A stretch of DNA of 64,000 nucleotides. Source: DOZZ01 sp963792655. Its GTDB lineage: Bacteria; Acidobacteriota; Terriglobia; Bryobacterales; Bryobacteraceae. Positions 26,630-36,461 of the stretch are shown here, one piece after another. A program made the translations under genes and the position numbers. The notes under the pieces were generated by a model. The model ran no database searches. It was given only the letters and a program-made list of their open reading frames with translations, and had not been told where the DNA came from. Position 1 is the first letter of the stretch; every line of letters starts with the position of its first letter. The DNA lies in contig CAWBWU010000003.1 of assembly GCA_963792655.1 (NCBI GenBank), positions 1,282,592-1,346,591 on the forward strand, given 5' to 3'.

Positions 26630-29074
26630 TTATTCCCTGGTGATGAACTCGTCTAAATTAAGCAAGATACTGGACAATCCGGCCCAGGATTGCCGGCGTT
26701 CCCAATATTTCCGCAGCGCTTGCGATTCGGCTTCGGTCGGCTCGCGGCCGAGCGTCAAGCGAAACGCATAGTTCAGGCGCTCAGGGAAGTTGCCCTTGGA
26801 CTCGGCCTCGATGCGTTTTGCCAATGCGCCGGCGGCTTCGACGAAAACGGGATCATTCAACAGATTCAGCGCCTGGAGCGAAGTATTGGAGCGCTCCCTC
26901 AGGCACACCGGCACGTTCGATTTCGGTGCATCGAAATTGACCAACTCGGGGTAGGGCGTCGAACGCTGAAACTGAACATACAGTCCCCGGCGATAACGCT
27001 CGGGACCCTTCGTTTCTTCCCAACCGGCTCCCACTTTCTTGCCGTAGCCTAACTCAGTGACGCCGGCCGGTTGAGGCGGACGGATACTCTTCCCGCCGAT
27101 GTCCAGATCGATTAAAGAGGACACCGAAAGCGTGGAATCGCGAATCAGCTCGGCACTGAGACGCAGGCGGGACTGGCGTGCCAGCAGGGTGTTGGAGGGA
27201 TCCTTGTCTTCGAGTTCCGGACGCTGCTTCGAATCCTGCCGGTAGGTGGATGAGGTAACCATCGTGCGAATCAGCGATTTATAACTCCAGCCGTGATCGC
27301 GAAAATCCGAAGCCAGCCAGTCCAGCAATTCGGGGTGGCTCGGCGCGTCTCCCCGCGTTCCGAAATCATCGGAGGATTTGACTAGACCCTGACCGAAGAG
27401 CTCCTGCCAAACACGATTCACCGCCACACGCGCTGTCAGCGGGTTGTCAGCCGAGACTAACCAACGCGCGAGATCCAGGCGAGTGGCCGGAGCCTTGGTC
27501 TTCATGGGAGGAAGAACCGAAAGCGCCGCCGGTTGGACTTCAGGGCCAAGGCTCTTGTAATCGCCGCGCAGCCGAAGGTGGGTGGGAGCGGGTTGGCTCG
27601 ATTCGGCGATCGTCATGGCCTGGCTTAGCTGCGGGTAAGCAGCTTTCAACGCGGTCAGCTTTTCGTCAAGCTCTTTGAACTTCACTTCTTTGTAAACCTT
27701 TGGACCTACCGCGAAATGGTAGTTGCGGATGAAGTGATCCGTCAGGATGGTCTGTTCGCGCGGGGTTCGCTGATCGGCGGGTTTCTGCAGAATCTTCGCG
27801 CCGTCCCCGCCCTCAGTCAGCTTCTGCACACAGTCCCAGGCGAGGTCCCAATCCAGCCACTTGCCGGGGCTCGCGATGGTCTCGTGCAAGCGCTGCTCCC
27901 AAGCGGCTTGCAGGGCCGGCACGTTGTACTGCGCGAGCAGTTCCTGGCGTTTCACGAGGTACTCGGGGCTGGTGTGCTCGCCGGGTTTGGGCGCGTCAAT
28001 ATCGATCTCCTCGGCATTGTCGAAAAAGGCGAAGAGCTGGTAGAAGTCGCGTTGGCTGATGGGGTCGAATTTATGGTCGTGACACTGGGCGCAACCGGCA
28101 GTCAAGCCCAGCCAGACGGTCGAGACTGTGCTGGCGCGATCCACCGTGTTTTCAAAACGGAATTGATTGTTATCGACACCGCCTTCCCGGTTGGTCAACG
28201 TGTTGCGATGGAAGCCGGTGGCAATGCGTTGTTGGGGCGTGGCGTTCGGCAGCAGGTCGCCGGCGACTTGCTCAATCGTGAACTGATCGAACGGCATGTC
28301 TCGATTGAACGCATCGATCACCCAATCGCGGTAACGCCAAGCCCACGGACGAAACCAGTCTTTCTCGTAACCGTCGCTGTCGGCGAAGCGAGCCAGGTCA
28401 AGCCAGTGGCGCGCCCACTTCTCGCCGAAATGAGGAGACGCCAGGAGCCGGTCCACTTGACGTTGGTAGGGTCCGGGCTGCGAATCGGCCAGAAAGGCGT
28501 CGATTTCTTGGGGCGTAGGCGGCAGCCCGATCAGGTCTAAGCTGAGCCGGCGCAGGAGCCGGGTTTTCGAAGCCTCCGGCGAGGGCGTAATGTGTTCGCG
28601 ATCCAATCTGGCCAATATGAAAGCGTCGACCGGATTATTAATCCAGGCCGGGTTCGAGACTGTTGGCGGTTGCGGATTACGGATTGGCTGGAAAGCCCAA
28701 TGCGGAGGTCCGTCCGCGGTTGCCGGCCAAGCCGCGCCCTGATCGATCCAGGCACGCAGAAGTCCGATTTCCGCGTCGCTCAGCTTCGGGCCGGTGGGCG
28801 GCATTTGAGGTTTGCCCGTGGTCGCGGCCACGCGTTGAATCAGTAAGCTGTCGGCGCTGACGCCAGGCTTGAAGGCGCGTTGCGCGGAAGCCTTCTTGTC
28901 GAAACGCATACCGCTCATCTGGACCTTGGGTCCATGGCAGGCATAACAGCGCGCTCGCAGAAGCGGCTGAACGTCTTTGGCGAAATCGACGGGGCGTTGA
29001 ACCGCTGGCGGCAACTGGGCTGCAGCGGCGGTGGAAATGAGGCAAAACAGTAGGGGCGCGCTCTTTGCGGCCAT
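26630..29074 (-). CDS. PSD1/DUF1549/DUF1553 protein with Planctomycete cytochrome C domain
   Basis: An 814-residue exported protein. Signal peptide about 1-19; a Planctomycete-type cytochrome C (PSCyt1) domain at about 27-95 with the haem motif CYACH; PSD1/DUF1549 (about 145-350, WINNPVDAFILARLD and a second CQCHD-like AGCAQCHDHKFD motif); and DUF1553 (about 530-790, RVWQELFGQGLVKSSDDFGTRG and the terminal ALNLLNDPVFVEAA). These proteins pair with DUF1501 partners and are thought to work on surface polysaccharides or other extracellular substrates, but no reaction is proven. It is immediately upstream of the DUF1501 gene. Confidence 0.93.
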   Translation of the reverse strand: MAAKSAPLLFCLISTAAAAQLPPAVQRPVDFAKDVQPLLRARCYACHGPKVQMSGMRFDKKASAQRAFKPGVSADSLLIQRVAATTGKPQMPPTGPKLSDAEIGLLRAWIDQGAAWPATADGPPHWAFQPIRNPQPPTVSNPAWINNPVDAFILARLDREHITPSPEASKTRLLRRLSLDLIGLPPTPQEIDAFLADSQPGPYQRQVDRLLASPHFGEKWARHWLDLARFADSDGYEKDWFRPWAWRYRDWVIDAFNRDMPFDQFTIEQVAGDLLPNATPQQRIATGFHRNTLTNREGGVDNNQFRFENTVDRASTVSTVWLGLTAGCAQCHDHKFDPISQRDFYQLFAFFDNAEEIDIDAPKPGEHTSPEYLVKRQELLAQYNVPALQAAWEQRLHETIASPGKWLDWDLAWDCVQKLTEGGDGAKILQKPADQRTPREQTILTDHFIRNYHFAVGPKVYKEVKFKELDEKLTALKAAYPQLSQAMTIAESSQPAPTHLRLRGDYKSLGPEVQPAALSVLPPMKTKAPATRLDLARWLVSADNPLTARVAVNRVWQELFGQGLVKSSDDFGTRGDAPSHPELLDWLASDFRDHGWSYKSLIRTMVTSSTYRQDSKQRPELEDKDPSNTLLARQSRLRLSAELIRDSTLSVSSLIDLDIGGKSIRPPQPAGVTELGYGKKVGAGWEETKGPERYRRGLYVQFQRSTPYPELVNFDAPKSNVPVCLRERSNTSLQALNLLNDPVFVEAAGALAKRIEAESKGNFPERLNYAFRLTLGREPTEAESQALRKYWERRQSWAGLSSILLNLDEFITRE

Positions 29075-29105
29075 TCCTCATTGTCTCAAATTATCCGAAA
29101 TTCTG

Positions 29106-31223
29106 TCAGTAATTGATGATCCGCTCAGCCTCGGCGACGAGATTTTCAACCTGCGGCAGAATCTCGTTTTCGAGTTGCGGATGATAGCCGACCCACGTGT
29201 CCAGGGCGGCCACCCGTCCCACCGGCGCATCCAAAAAGCTGAACAGCTCGTCCGCAATGCGCGCGGCGATCTCGGCCCCGTATCCCCACGACAAACAATC
29301 CTCATGGGCGATGATGACGCGGCTGGTTTTCTCGACCGACGCCCGAATCGCTGCCCAGTCGTAGGGAGCCAGACTCCTCAGATCGATGATCTCGATGGTT
29401 GCCTCCGGGTTGCGGTTCTCAATCTGCAGCGCCGCCTGCAAAGACTTCTGCACCAAAGCACCGTATGTGACAATCGTGAGCCTCCGCCCCGCCTTCACCA
29501 CCTTCGCTCTCCCGAAGGGAACGCAATAATCCGGTCCCGGGTGAGGAGAGCGGTTATAGGGTTCGCGGTACAGGCGCTTGTGTTCAAGGAAGAGGACCGG
29601 ATCGTCACAACGGATCGCCGTCCGCAGCAGACCGCAGGCGTCGAGCGCATTCGACGGCATCACTACTCTGAGCCCTGGAATGTGGGTGAACGCAACTTCC
29701 CCGTTTTGGCTGTGATAGATGGCGCCGCCATTCAAGTAGCCGCCAATGGCGACGCGGATGACCATGGGGGATTTGAACCCATTATTCGAGCGCCAGCGAA
29801 TGGTCGCCAACTCATCGCGAATCTGCATCATAGCTGGCCAGATATAATCGAAAAACTGAATCTCGGGAACGGGCTTCAGGCCGCGGGTTGCCATGCCGAT
29901 TCCCCGCCCCACAATGGCGGCTTCCGCAATCGGCGTGTTGAAGCAGCGCCTGCCCCCGAACTCGATCTGCAATCCCGCGGTCGCTTTGAAAACGCCGCCT
30001 TTGCCCTTGACTTCGCACAGATTATCTTCGCGGCTGCAATCGGCCACATCTTCCCCAAACACGATGATTTTCTCGTCCCGGCGCATCTCCTCGTGCAGGG
30101 TGAGATTGATAGCGTCGACCATCGTCCTCGGATCGCCTGTTAAGCGCGCCTCAGTCTGGAAATCATCCCCGCAGGGGTCCTGAATATCCGAGTAGAGGAA
30201 ATGACCCGCCGTTCCACTCGCGGGCGGCTCTGCCTTCAAGGCGCGCTCGGTCGCGCGATGGATTTCCTGATCCACCTCATGCACGATAAGCTGCAGTTGG
30301 TGGCGGTCCAGAATTCCCTGTTCCATCAGCCACTCGGGGAATCGAACGACTGGATCGACCGCGAGCTCCGCCTCCCGCTCGGCCTTGGTCTTATAGTGCT
30401 TTTCGTCATCCGAAAGCGAGTGCGAATATGGCCGGGTCACGCGGGCATGGACCAGTGCCGGGCCGCGCCCACTTCGCGCGTAAGCCGCGGCTTGGCTCAA
30501 AACGTTGTGCGAGGCGATGAAATCGTTGCCGTCCACTTCCAGGATTTTCAATCCCGGGAAGCCGGTTAACAGCTTGGCAATATTGCCGCCCGGCGTTTGC
30601 GTTTCCACCGGAACCGATATCGCGTAACCGTTATCTTGAATGAGATAGACAAGCGGCAAGCGCTCTAGGCACGCGGCGTTGATCGACTCCCAGAATTCTC
30701 CCTCGCTGGTCGCGCCCTCGCCTGATGAGACCAAAGTAACCTCAGGCGATCCGGGCTTGAGATACCGCGAGGCGTGCGCGCACCCTACGGCTTGCAGGTA
30801 TTGCGTACCGGTTGGGGACGATCCTGTCACGATGTGCAGATCCGCCGAACTCCAATGCGACGGCATCTGGCGGCCGCCGGACGCTGTATCGGCGGCTGCA
30901 CCCACGGCTTGCAACAGCATGTCGTCGATGCTGACGCCCAGCGACAAGCTCAGCGCGCGGTCGCGATAGTAGGTGTAAAACCAATCGAACCCAGGCCGGA
31001 ATACCAGACCCGCCGCGGTTTGGATGGCTTCGTGCCCCGCTCCGCTAATTTGGAAGTAGATACGATTTTGCCGTTTGAGAAGAATTTCGCGGTCGTCAAG
31101 CCGGCGTGAGGTGTACATCACCTGAAACGCCCGGATTAGCGTCGCGTGGCTAAGGCCAGGCTCTTCGCCCGGCGGAGTGGCGGTCTGTTCAACCGAAGGT
31201 TCAATGCTGGTTGGCGTAGCCAT
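29106..31223 (-). CDS. 2-oxoacid (branched-chain) dehydrogenase E1, alpha and beta subunits fused
   Basis: A 705-residue thiamine-diphosphate enzyme. Residues about 20-340 are the E1 alpha part, with the ThDP/Mg site in SSGEGATSEGEFWESIN and QDNGYAISVP; residues about 365-705 are the E1 beta part, with IIVFGEDVADC, FNTPIAEAAIVGRGIGMATRG and VIIAHEDCLSWGYGAEIAARI. It would decarboxylate branched-chain 2-oxoacids or pyruvate and hand the acyl group to E2. In many bacteria these are two genes; here they are one. No E2 or E3 gene is adjacent. A GGGAGGTGA sits 10 bases before the ATG. Confidence 0.92.
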   Translation of the reverse strand: MATPTSIEPSVEQTATPPGEEPGLSHATLIRAFQVMYTSRRLDDREILLKRQNRIYFQISGAGHEAIQTAAGLVFRPGFDWFYTYYRDRALSLSLGVSIDDMLLQAVGAAADTASGGRQMPSHWSSADLHIVTGSSPTGTQYLQAVGCAHASRYLKPGSPEVTLVSSGEGATSEGEFWESINAACLERLPLVYLIQDNGYAISVPVETQTPGGNIAKLLTGFPGLKILEVDGNDFIASHNVLSQAAAYARSGRGPALVHARVTRPYSHSLSDDEKHYKTKAEREAELAVDPVVRFPEWLMEQGILDRHQLQLIVHEVDQEIHRATERALKAEPPASGTAGHFLYSDIQDPCGDDFQTEARLTGDPRTMVDAINLTLHEEMRRDEKIIVFGEDVADCSREDNLCEVKGKGGVFKATAGLQIEFGGRRCFNTPIAEAAIVGRGIGMATRGLKPVPEIQFFDYIWPAMMQIRDELATIRWRSNNGFKSPMVIRVAIGGYLNGGAIYHSQNGEVAFTHIPGLRVVMPSNALDACGLLRTAIRCDDPVLFLEHKRLYREPYNRSPHPGPDYCVPFGRAKVVKAGRRLTIVTYGALVQKSLQAALQIENRNPEATIEIIDLRSLAPYDWAAIRASVEKTSRVIIAHEDCLSWGYGAEIAARIADELFSFLDAPVGRVAALDTWVGYHPQLENEILPQVENLVAEAERIINY

Positions 31224-31252
31224 CGGCGGAGTTCACCTCCCAATTCAGTCTA

Positions 31253-31756
31253 TCAGCGCCTTTGCGCCAGTTGTGCGGCTGAAATCGCCTGGCCGACATG
31301 CCGCTGCGTGTGTTCTGCGATATGAACCAGCAGGCCGATCACGGTGGTGGGAAGCCGCTGGCGGCCCACGGTACGCGCGTCGGTGAGCCGGGCGGGATCC
31401 AGCTTTGAGATTGCGGCGCTGGCGTTCTCGATGCAGGTTTCCAGGCTGGCGAGCAACTCGTCGATTGTCGCACCGGCGGTCATCTCCGCCCCCAAGGCCT
31501 CGAATTGGTCAGGGGATAAGGGCTCGCCTTTCAGGTACGTGGTCAACCGGTCGATGCTTCCGGCAATATGTTTCAGGTGGAATCCCAGCGGCGCGAGCCC
31601 GTGCGGCCGATCCCAAATCTGGTCGACTGAAAGGCTCGCGCAGGACTTGATCAAATCTTCTGTAGCCTGTTGAAAAGAGTAAAGAACAGGAGCGATCAAG
31701 GGACTGATCCCCTCGATCGGGCCGCGCATCCACGGTTCGGGCAGAGTACCAGCCAT
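31253..31756 (-). CDS. DinB-like four-helix metalloprotein
   Basis: A 167-residue protein of the DinB/YfiT-like superfamily (four-helix bundle). The helices carry the characteristic histidines in GFHLKHIAGSIDRLTTYL and LLVHIAEHTQRHVGQ, which would bind one divalent metal. Family members include thiol transferases (bacillithiol, mycothiol), damage-induced proteins and many of unknown function; the specific activity here is unknown. The start is 24 bases from the divergent hypothetical gene, so both probably share a promoter region. Confidence 0.85.
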   Translation of the reverse strand: MAGTLPEPWMRGPIEGISPLIAPVLYSFQQATEDLIKSCASLSVDQIWDRPHGLAPLGFHLKHIAGSIDRLTTYLKGEPLSPDQFEALGAEMTAGATIDELLASLETCIENASAAISKLDPARLTDARTVGRQRLPTTVIGLLVHIAEHTQRHVGQAISAAQLAQRR

Positions 31757-31780
31757 GCTAAGCTATAGTTTCGCACCTAG

Positions 31781-32554
31781 ATGGCCGCTCAAGCTGATTC
31801 CTCCAAACTGAGCGTCGGTCAATTCGCGGAACGTTTCCGCGGAGACATGATCCCGCTCGGCAGTACTTTTTCCTATTTCTGCGCACCCGCTCCCCTGAGT
31901 GAAGAGGATCTGAAGGAGTATATCGAGGAGCCCATAGCCGCGCTGCCCCCGTCCATTGCCGCTGTCCTTCCCAAGATTTCCATCATGCTCGTTCCGTATC
32001 TCGAACGGGTAAATGAGAAGAGCAAAGGACGCCCGAGCGGAGAGTTTGTCTGCACCGAAAAGCCACCCGAGAGCCGCCTGTTTTGGTCCTCGCAGGTCCG
32101 GCTGGAAAAGGACAAGGAGAAGGTTCTTCTTTTTGCCCTAAAAGACCAGGAAGTCGCCGAATATCACTACCGGTTCTATCAGATGCTCGCGTCACTGGTC
32201 GCCGATGTGTGGACGCCCGAGGCGCAGGGCAAGTACACCGGCCTCTTACGAGAGGAGCTGATTGCCGCTGTACATGGCGAGGTCGACGAAGAGGCGTGGC
32301 GTTTCAAACAAAGCCTGCTTCGCCGTCAGGTGAACGTCAAGAAAGAGACGAAGCTGTTTCGTGAATACGCCCGCCAGTCCTTTATCGACACGCTCACCCT
32401 CTATCTACACGGCATTTGTTGCGATATCGATGTCGACACTGGTCCCCGTCAGCTTCCGAGCCGCTGGCTCCGGAAGCGCTTGAAGCTGTTGGAAGCCTTG
32501 TACCCGCCGCCTGAAGGGTACGTGCTATTGCCTGAACAGTTGCAGCAATCGTAA
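31781..32554 (+). CDS. Conserved hypothetical protein, cytosolic
   Basis: A 257-residue protein I do not recognise. It has no signal peptide or membrane segment and is rich in charged residues. The first half has SEEDLKEYIEEPIAALPPSI, which looks helical; the second half is helical with a LRRQVNVKKETKLFREYAR stretch and one pair of adjacent cysteines (GICCDID). It ends in RWLRKRLKLLEALYPPPEGY. It is divergent from the DinB-like gene and precedes an ECF sigma gene by 74 bases. No enzymatic motif is visible. Confidence 0.65.
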   Translation: MAAQADSSKLSVGQFAERFRGDMIPLGSTFSYFCAPAPLSEEDLKEYIEEPIAALPPSIAAVLPKISIMLVPYLERVNEKSKGRPSGEFVCTEKPPESRLFWSSQVRLEKDKEKVLLFALKDQEVAEYHYRFYQMLASLVADVWTPEAQGKYTGLLREELIAAVHGEVDEEAWRFKQSLLRRQVNVKKETKLFREYARQSFIDTLTLYLHGICCDIDVDTGPRQLPSRWLRKRLKLLEALYPPPEGYVLLPEQLQQS

Positions 32555-32628
32555 AGCTTTGTAACGCTCCTCAACAATCTTTACACGGGATTCGTAACTA
32601 TAGATCCCTGGCCGCCGTTTGGTAGAGC

Positions 32629-33216
32629 ATGAGTTCGGAGACTGTAGCCGATGCCGATGCTTTATTGATGATGCGCGTCCGGGAGGGCGACGCACCCAGT
32701 TTCGAGCTCCTTTTACACCGGCATCGGGCAGGGGTGGTGAATCATCTTTACCGCCTGGTGAAGAACCGCTCCATTGCCGAAGAACTTGCCCAAGACGTGT
32801 TCATCCGCGTATACCGGTCGAGAGGACGTTATGAGCCGAGCGCCAAATTCAAGACGTGGCTGTTCCGGGTGACCACCAACGTTGCGCTGAACTGGAGGCG
32901 GGACACGCGCCGCCAAACCGCCGAGCTCACGGTGAACCAGCTTTCGACATGTGTGCGGGCTTTTGAATTCCGGGACTCCAGCCCGCAAATGGACGAAATC
33001 ATGATTCGACAAATCAAAGCCAACGAGGTTCGAGCCGCGGTGGAAACGCTTCCCAGTAAACAACTCGCGGCGGTGTTGATGCATAAGTACGAGGGCATGG
33101 ACTATGCGCAGATCGCTGAGGTTCTAAACTGTTCGGTGCCGGCGCTGAAGTCGATGTTGTTCCGGGCGTACGAAAGTCTGCGGCGTCAACTGGGGCATTT
33201 AAGCCCAAATAGCTGA
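32629..33216 (+). CDS. ECF-type RNA polymerase sigma-70 factor
   Basis: A 195-residue sigma factor. Region 2 lies around residues 20-95 (FELLLHRHRAGVVNHLYRLV, SIAEELAQDVFIRVYRSRGRY, KTWLFRVTTNVALNWRR) and region 4 around 135-190 (LPSKQLAAVLMHKYEGMDYAQIAEVL, VPALKSMLFRAYESLR). Unlike the factor at 18.7 kb, no zinc-finger anti-sigma follows; the next locus is the methyltransferase/MTHFR gene. An ATG at 32629 follows GTAGAGC. Its regulon cannot be deduced. Confidence 0.9.
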   Translation: MSSETVADADALLMMRVREGDAPSFELLLHRHRAGVVNHLYRLVKNRSIAEELAQDVFIRVYRSRGRYEPSAKFKTWLFRVTTNVALNWRRDTRRQTAELTVNQLSTCVRAFEFRDSSPQMDEIMIRQIKANEVRAAVETLPSKQLAAVLMHKYEGMDYAQIAEVLNCSVPALKSMLFRAYESLRRQLGHLSPNS

Positions 33217-33339
33217 CCTGCGGTGAATGCGGTACAATCTGCGTGTACCGCCGATTCGGCCTCGAAATTGTGCGGGCAGCCTGTCGGGTTTGCCGCCACG
33301 CGATTTTGTACCCGGCAGCCACGCTGCCTACTAACCGGA

Positions 33340-35246
33340 ATGACCGCAACCACAACCCCCGAGACGCTCATCCCCACAAACCGCCAGAAGGAGTTCCGCG
33401 AGGCAGCTGCGGAATCGCGTGTTGGTGGCCGATGGCGCCATGGGCACCGTGCTGTATGCCAAGGGCGTGTTCATCAACCGCTGCTACGACGAGTTGAATC
33501 TGTCGTCGCCCGCGCTGGTTCGGGAAACGCATCAGGAGTACGTCAAGGCCGGCGCCGAGATCCTGGAAACCAACACGTTCGGCGCGAACCGCATGCGGCT
33601 GGCGGCGTTCGGGCTTGCGGAAAAGCTGCAAGGCCATCAATCACGCCGGCGTGCGGCTGGCCCGCGAGGCGGCCGAGCGATGGCGCGTTCGTGGCGGGCG
33701 CCATCGGCCCGCTGGGAGTGCGCGATGGAGCCGCTGGGCCCCACCTCGTTCGCCGAGGCGCGCGACATCTTCCGCGAGCAGGCCGAGGCGCTGGTGGAAG
33801 CGGGCGTCGATCTGATCGTCATCGAGACCTTCGGCGATCTGAACGAACTGCGCGAGGCCATCTTCGCCGTGCGCGAAGTGGCCGGCCAGCGAGATGGTGA
33901 TCGTGGCGCAGGTGACCATCGACGATGACGGCAATCTGCGCGACGGCACCGATCCGGAGACCTACACGCGCAAGCTGGACGAGTGGCCCGCCGACGTGAT
34001 CGGGCTGAACTGCTCGGTGGGCCCCAAGGCGACGCTCGAGACGATCGAGCAGATGATGCAGCTACTCCAGCAAGCCGATGAGCGCGATGCCCAACGCCGG
34101 CCTGCCCACCGTGGTCGAAGGCCGCAACATCTATCTGTGTTCGCCCGAGTACATGGCGCAGTATGCGCGCCGCTTTCTCTGGGCCGGCGTGAAGATCGTG
34201 GGCGGCTGCTGCGGCACCACGCCCGAGCACATCAAGCTGATCCGCGCGGAGGCGCGAGTCGCTCAATCCCGGGCCAGCGGACTCTGAGCGTGCACCGTGG
34301 ACGAGCCGGCGGTCCAGATCCAAGGCGCTGGCCAAGGTTCCGGTGGCGCAACAAGAGCAAGCTGGGCGCGAAGCTCGCGGCGGGCAAGTTCGTGTCGTTC
34401 GTCGAGATTCTGCCCCCGCGCGGCGTGGACGCCACCAAAGAAATCGAGGGCGCGCGGCTGTGCGCCAAGGCCGGGCATCGATTGCATCAATGTTCCGGAT
34501 GGGCCGCGCGCCAGCGCCCGCATGAGCGCGCAGGTCACCTGCCAGCTTGATCCAGCAGCAGGCCGGGATCGAGGCCGTGCTGCACTTCTGCTGCCGCGAC
34601 CGCAACATTCTCGGCATCCAGTCCGAACTGCTGGGCGCGCACGCGGTGGGCGTCCGCAACCTGATCTGCATCACCGGCGATCCGCCGCGCATGGGCACCT
34701 ATCCGGATGCCACCGCGGTGTTCGACGTGGACGCCATCGGGCTCACCAATATCGTCAACAATCTGAATCAGGGGCTCGGACATCGGCGGCAATCCGATGG
34801 GCTCGCAAACGGCGCTGCTGCTCGGCGTGGGCGCGAATCCGGGCGCTTTGAACATGGACGAAGAGCTGCGGCGCTTCGAATGGAAAGCGCAGGGCGGCGC
34901 CGAGTACGTCGTCACGCAGCCGGTGTTCGACTTGGGCATGCTGGAGCGTTTCCTGAAGCGGACCGAGCACTACAAGCTTCCCGTGATCTGCGGCATCTGG
35001 CCGCTGACCAGTTACCGCAATGCCGAGTTCATGGTGAATGAGCTGCGCGTGCCCGTTCCCGAGCATTACATGGAGCGGATGCGGCGCGCCGAGAATGCCG
35101 AGAAGGCGCGGCAGGAAGGCGTCGCCATCGCGCGCGAGATGGTGGAACGCGTGCGCCACATGGTGCAGGGCGTCCAGTTGAGCGCTCCGTTCGGCCGTTA
35201 TGCGATGGCGATCGAAGTAGCGGAAGCGATCGGCCCGGTAGACTAA
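33340..35246 (+). CDS. Bifunctional homocysteine S-methyltransferase / methylenetetrahydrofolate reductase, frame-broken
   Basis: The locus encodes an N-terminal homocysteine S-methyltransferase (VLVADGAMGTVLYAKG; zinc site VGGCCGTTPEH at about 34200) joined to a 5,10-methylenetetrahydrofolate reductase (SKLGAKLAAGKFVSFVEILP, then CINVPDG, ICITGDPP, GANPGALNMDEEL), i.e. the YitJ-like fusion that makes methyl-THF and methionine. The frame changes about eleven times between 33405 and 34780. Nearly every change is a gain of one base, and the next segment continues the conserved sequence exactly. After 34780 the frame stays open to TAA. All family motifs survive, so I treat the breaks as sequence errors, not decay. 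ATG chosen at 33340. Confidence 0.85.
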
Positions 35247-35262
35247 GGCGAGCGAAACACAC

Positions 35263-35900
35263 TTGGCAACAGACCTAATTGAAATCGATTCCGATCAGCC
35301 CTGCGCCCAAGCGGTGGAGCGCGCCGCCGCGATCATTCGCCGGGGCGGGGTGGTGGCGATTCCCACCGATGCGCTGTACACGCTGGTGGCCGACCCGCTG
35401 AATCTGCACGCGGTGGGACGGTGTTCGCCGCCAAGAGGCGCGAGATGCAACGCGCGCTGCCGCTTGCTGATCAGCGGGAATTTCATGGCCGAAGAACTGG
35501 CCAAGGAGCTCTCCGGCCGCTTCTATATGCTGGCGCGGCACTTCTGGCCGGGTCCGCTGACCATGATCGTGCCGGCCTCGGCGAAGGTTCCGCTGAAGGT
35601 GACGGGAAACACCGGCCGGCTGGCGATGCGGCAGTCGCGCTCGCGCGTTGCCCATGCGCTGCTGGACTGGCTGGAGCAGCCGCTGATCTCGACCAGCGCC
35701 AATATCTCCGGCCAGCCCACCTGCACGTAGCGGGATCGAAGTCTTCGGCCAGATGGACGGCGCGTGGACCTGGTGCTGGATGGCGGCATCTGTTCCGGCC
35801 AGGGCGCCACCACGGTCGACATCACCGAACCTACTGGAGAATGATCAAGGAGGGCGCAATCTCCGAGAAAGAGATCGCCGAGTGCCTAAAGGGCCAGTAA
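35263..35900 (+). CDS. L-threonylcarbamoyladenylate synthase (Sua5/YwlC/TsaC), frame-broken
   Basis: About 210 residues from a TTG at 35263 to TAA at 35898. It makes threonylcarbamoyl-AMP for the t6A modification of tRNA. Recognised parts: AAAIIRRGGVVAIPTDALYTLV at the start, the RALPL-LISG core, FWPGPLTMIVPAS, GRLAMRQ and the nucleotide motif STSANISGQ, then DLVLDGG and the closing WRMIKEGAIS. Frame breaks occur near 35420, 35463, 35729, 35766 and 35832. Each segment remains conserved, so the locus is probably functional in the organism. It lies 16 bases after the MTHFR locus. Confidence 0.8.
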
Positions 35901-36461
35901 TCTTATCCAGGAACAGCTTGTGAATGGCCGGATCGGCGGTGAGTTCCGGATGGAATGTCGCCACCAGATGACGGCCCTGTTCGACCAGGACGGGATCGCC
36001 GTTATACTCGCCAAGACTTTCGCCTGTTCGCCCACGCGGCGGATAATGGGCGCCCGGATGAATACAGCTTCGAGGTCTTTGCTAGCTCCGGCGGGCCTGA
36101 GGTGGCCGATCCGGCTGTCGAGCTGGCGTCCGTATCCGTTGCGCTGCACATCGATATCCATTAACTGTAACGATGCCTGCACCGGGTTGCTGACTCTGGT
36201 TGCCAGCAGGATCGCTCCGGCGCAGGTGCCGAAGATAGGCCGGCTCTCGCCGAAATTCTTCAATGGCTCAAACAGGCCTTCCTCGTTGATCAGCTTCAAC
36301 ATCGTGGTGCTTTCGCCGCCGGGGATGATCAGACCGTCCAGATTCTCTAATTGATCGGCCGAGCGCACTTCCTCCGCATCGGCTCCCGCTTGAGCGAGAG
36401 CTTTGCTATGCGCCTCGAAATCTCCCTGCAGCGCGAGAACACCCACGCGCTTGCGCCTCAT
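35886..36461 (-). CDS. pdxT: Pyridoxal 5'-phosphate synthase glutaminase subunit PdxT, C-terminus frame-broken
   Basis: The glutaminase that feeds ammonia to PdxS. N-terminus RVGVLALQGDFEAHSKAL, substrate loop GLIIPGGESTTM, and the nucleophile Cys in FGTCAGAILLA are all present. Near 36003 the frame changes by one base; in the alternative frame the expected end is read (VEQGRHLVATFHPEL, with the catalytic His and Glu). As written, the last 40 or so residues are therefore out of frame. The start codon directly abuts the pdxS stop, giving the standard pdxS-pdxT operon. Confidence 0.9.
   Translation of the reverse strand: MRRKRVGVLALQGDFEAHSKALAQAGADAEEVRSADQLENLDGLIIPGGESTTMLKLINEEGLFEPLKNFGESRPIFGTCAGAILLATRVSNPVQASLQLMDIDVQRNGYGRQLDSRIGHLRPAGASKDLEAVFIRAPIIRRVGEQAKVLASITAIPSWSNRAVIWWRHSIRNSPPIRPFTSCSWIRLLAL

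Noticed and set aside
27716..28540. Plus-strand open frame of about 275 codons
   Set aside because: Antisense to the DUF1553 gene; no recognisable domain.
29031..30143. Long plus-strand open frame of about 370 codons
   Set aside because: Lies antisense to the intact E1 gene and has no family motif; a shadow from GC-rich codon usage.
33223..33900. Separate small protein starting at 33223 ahead of the methyltransferase
   Set aside because: It only exists because of the frame breaks; the ATG at 33340 in the same frame leads into the methyltransferase sequence after correction.
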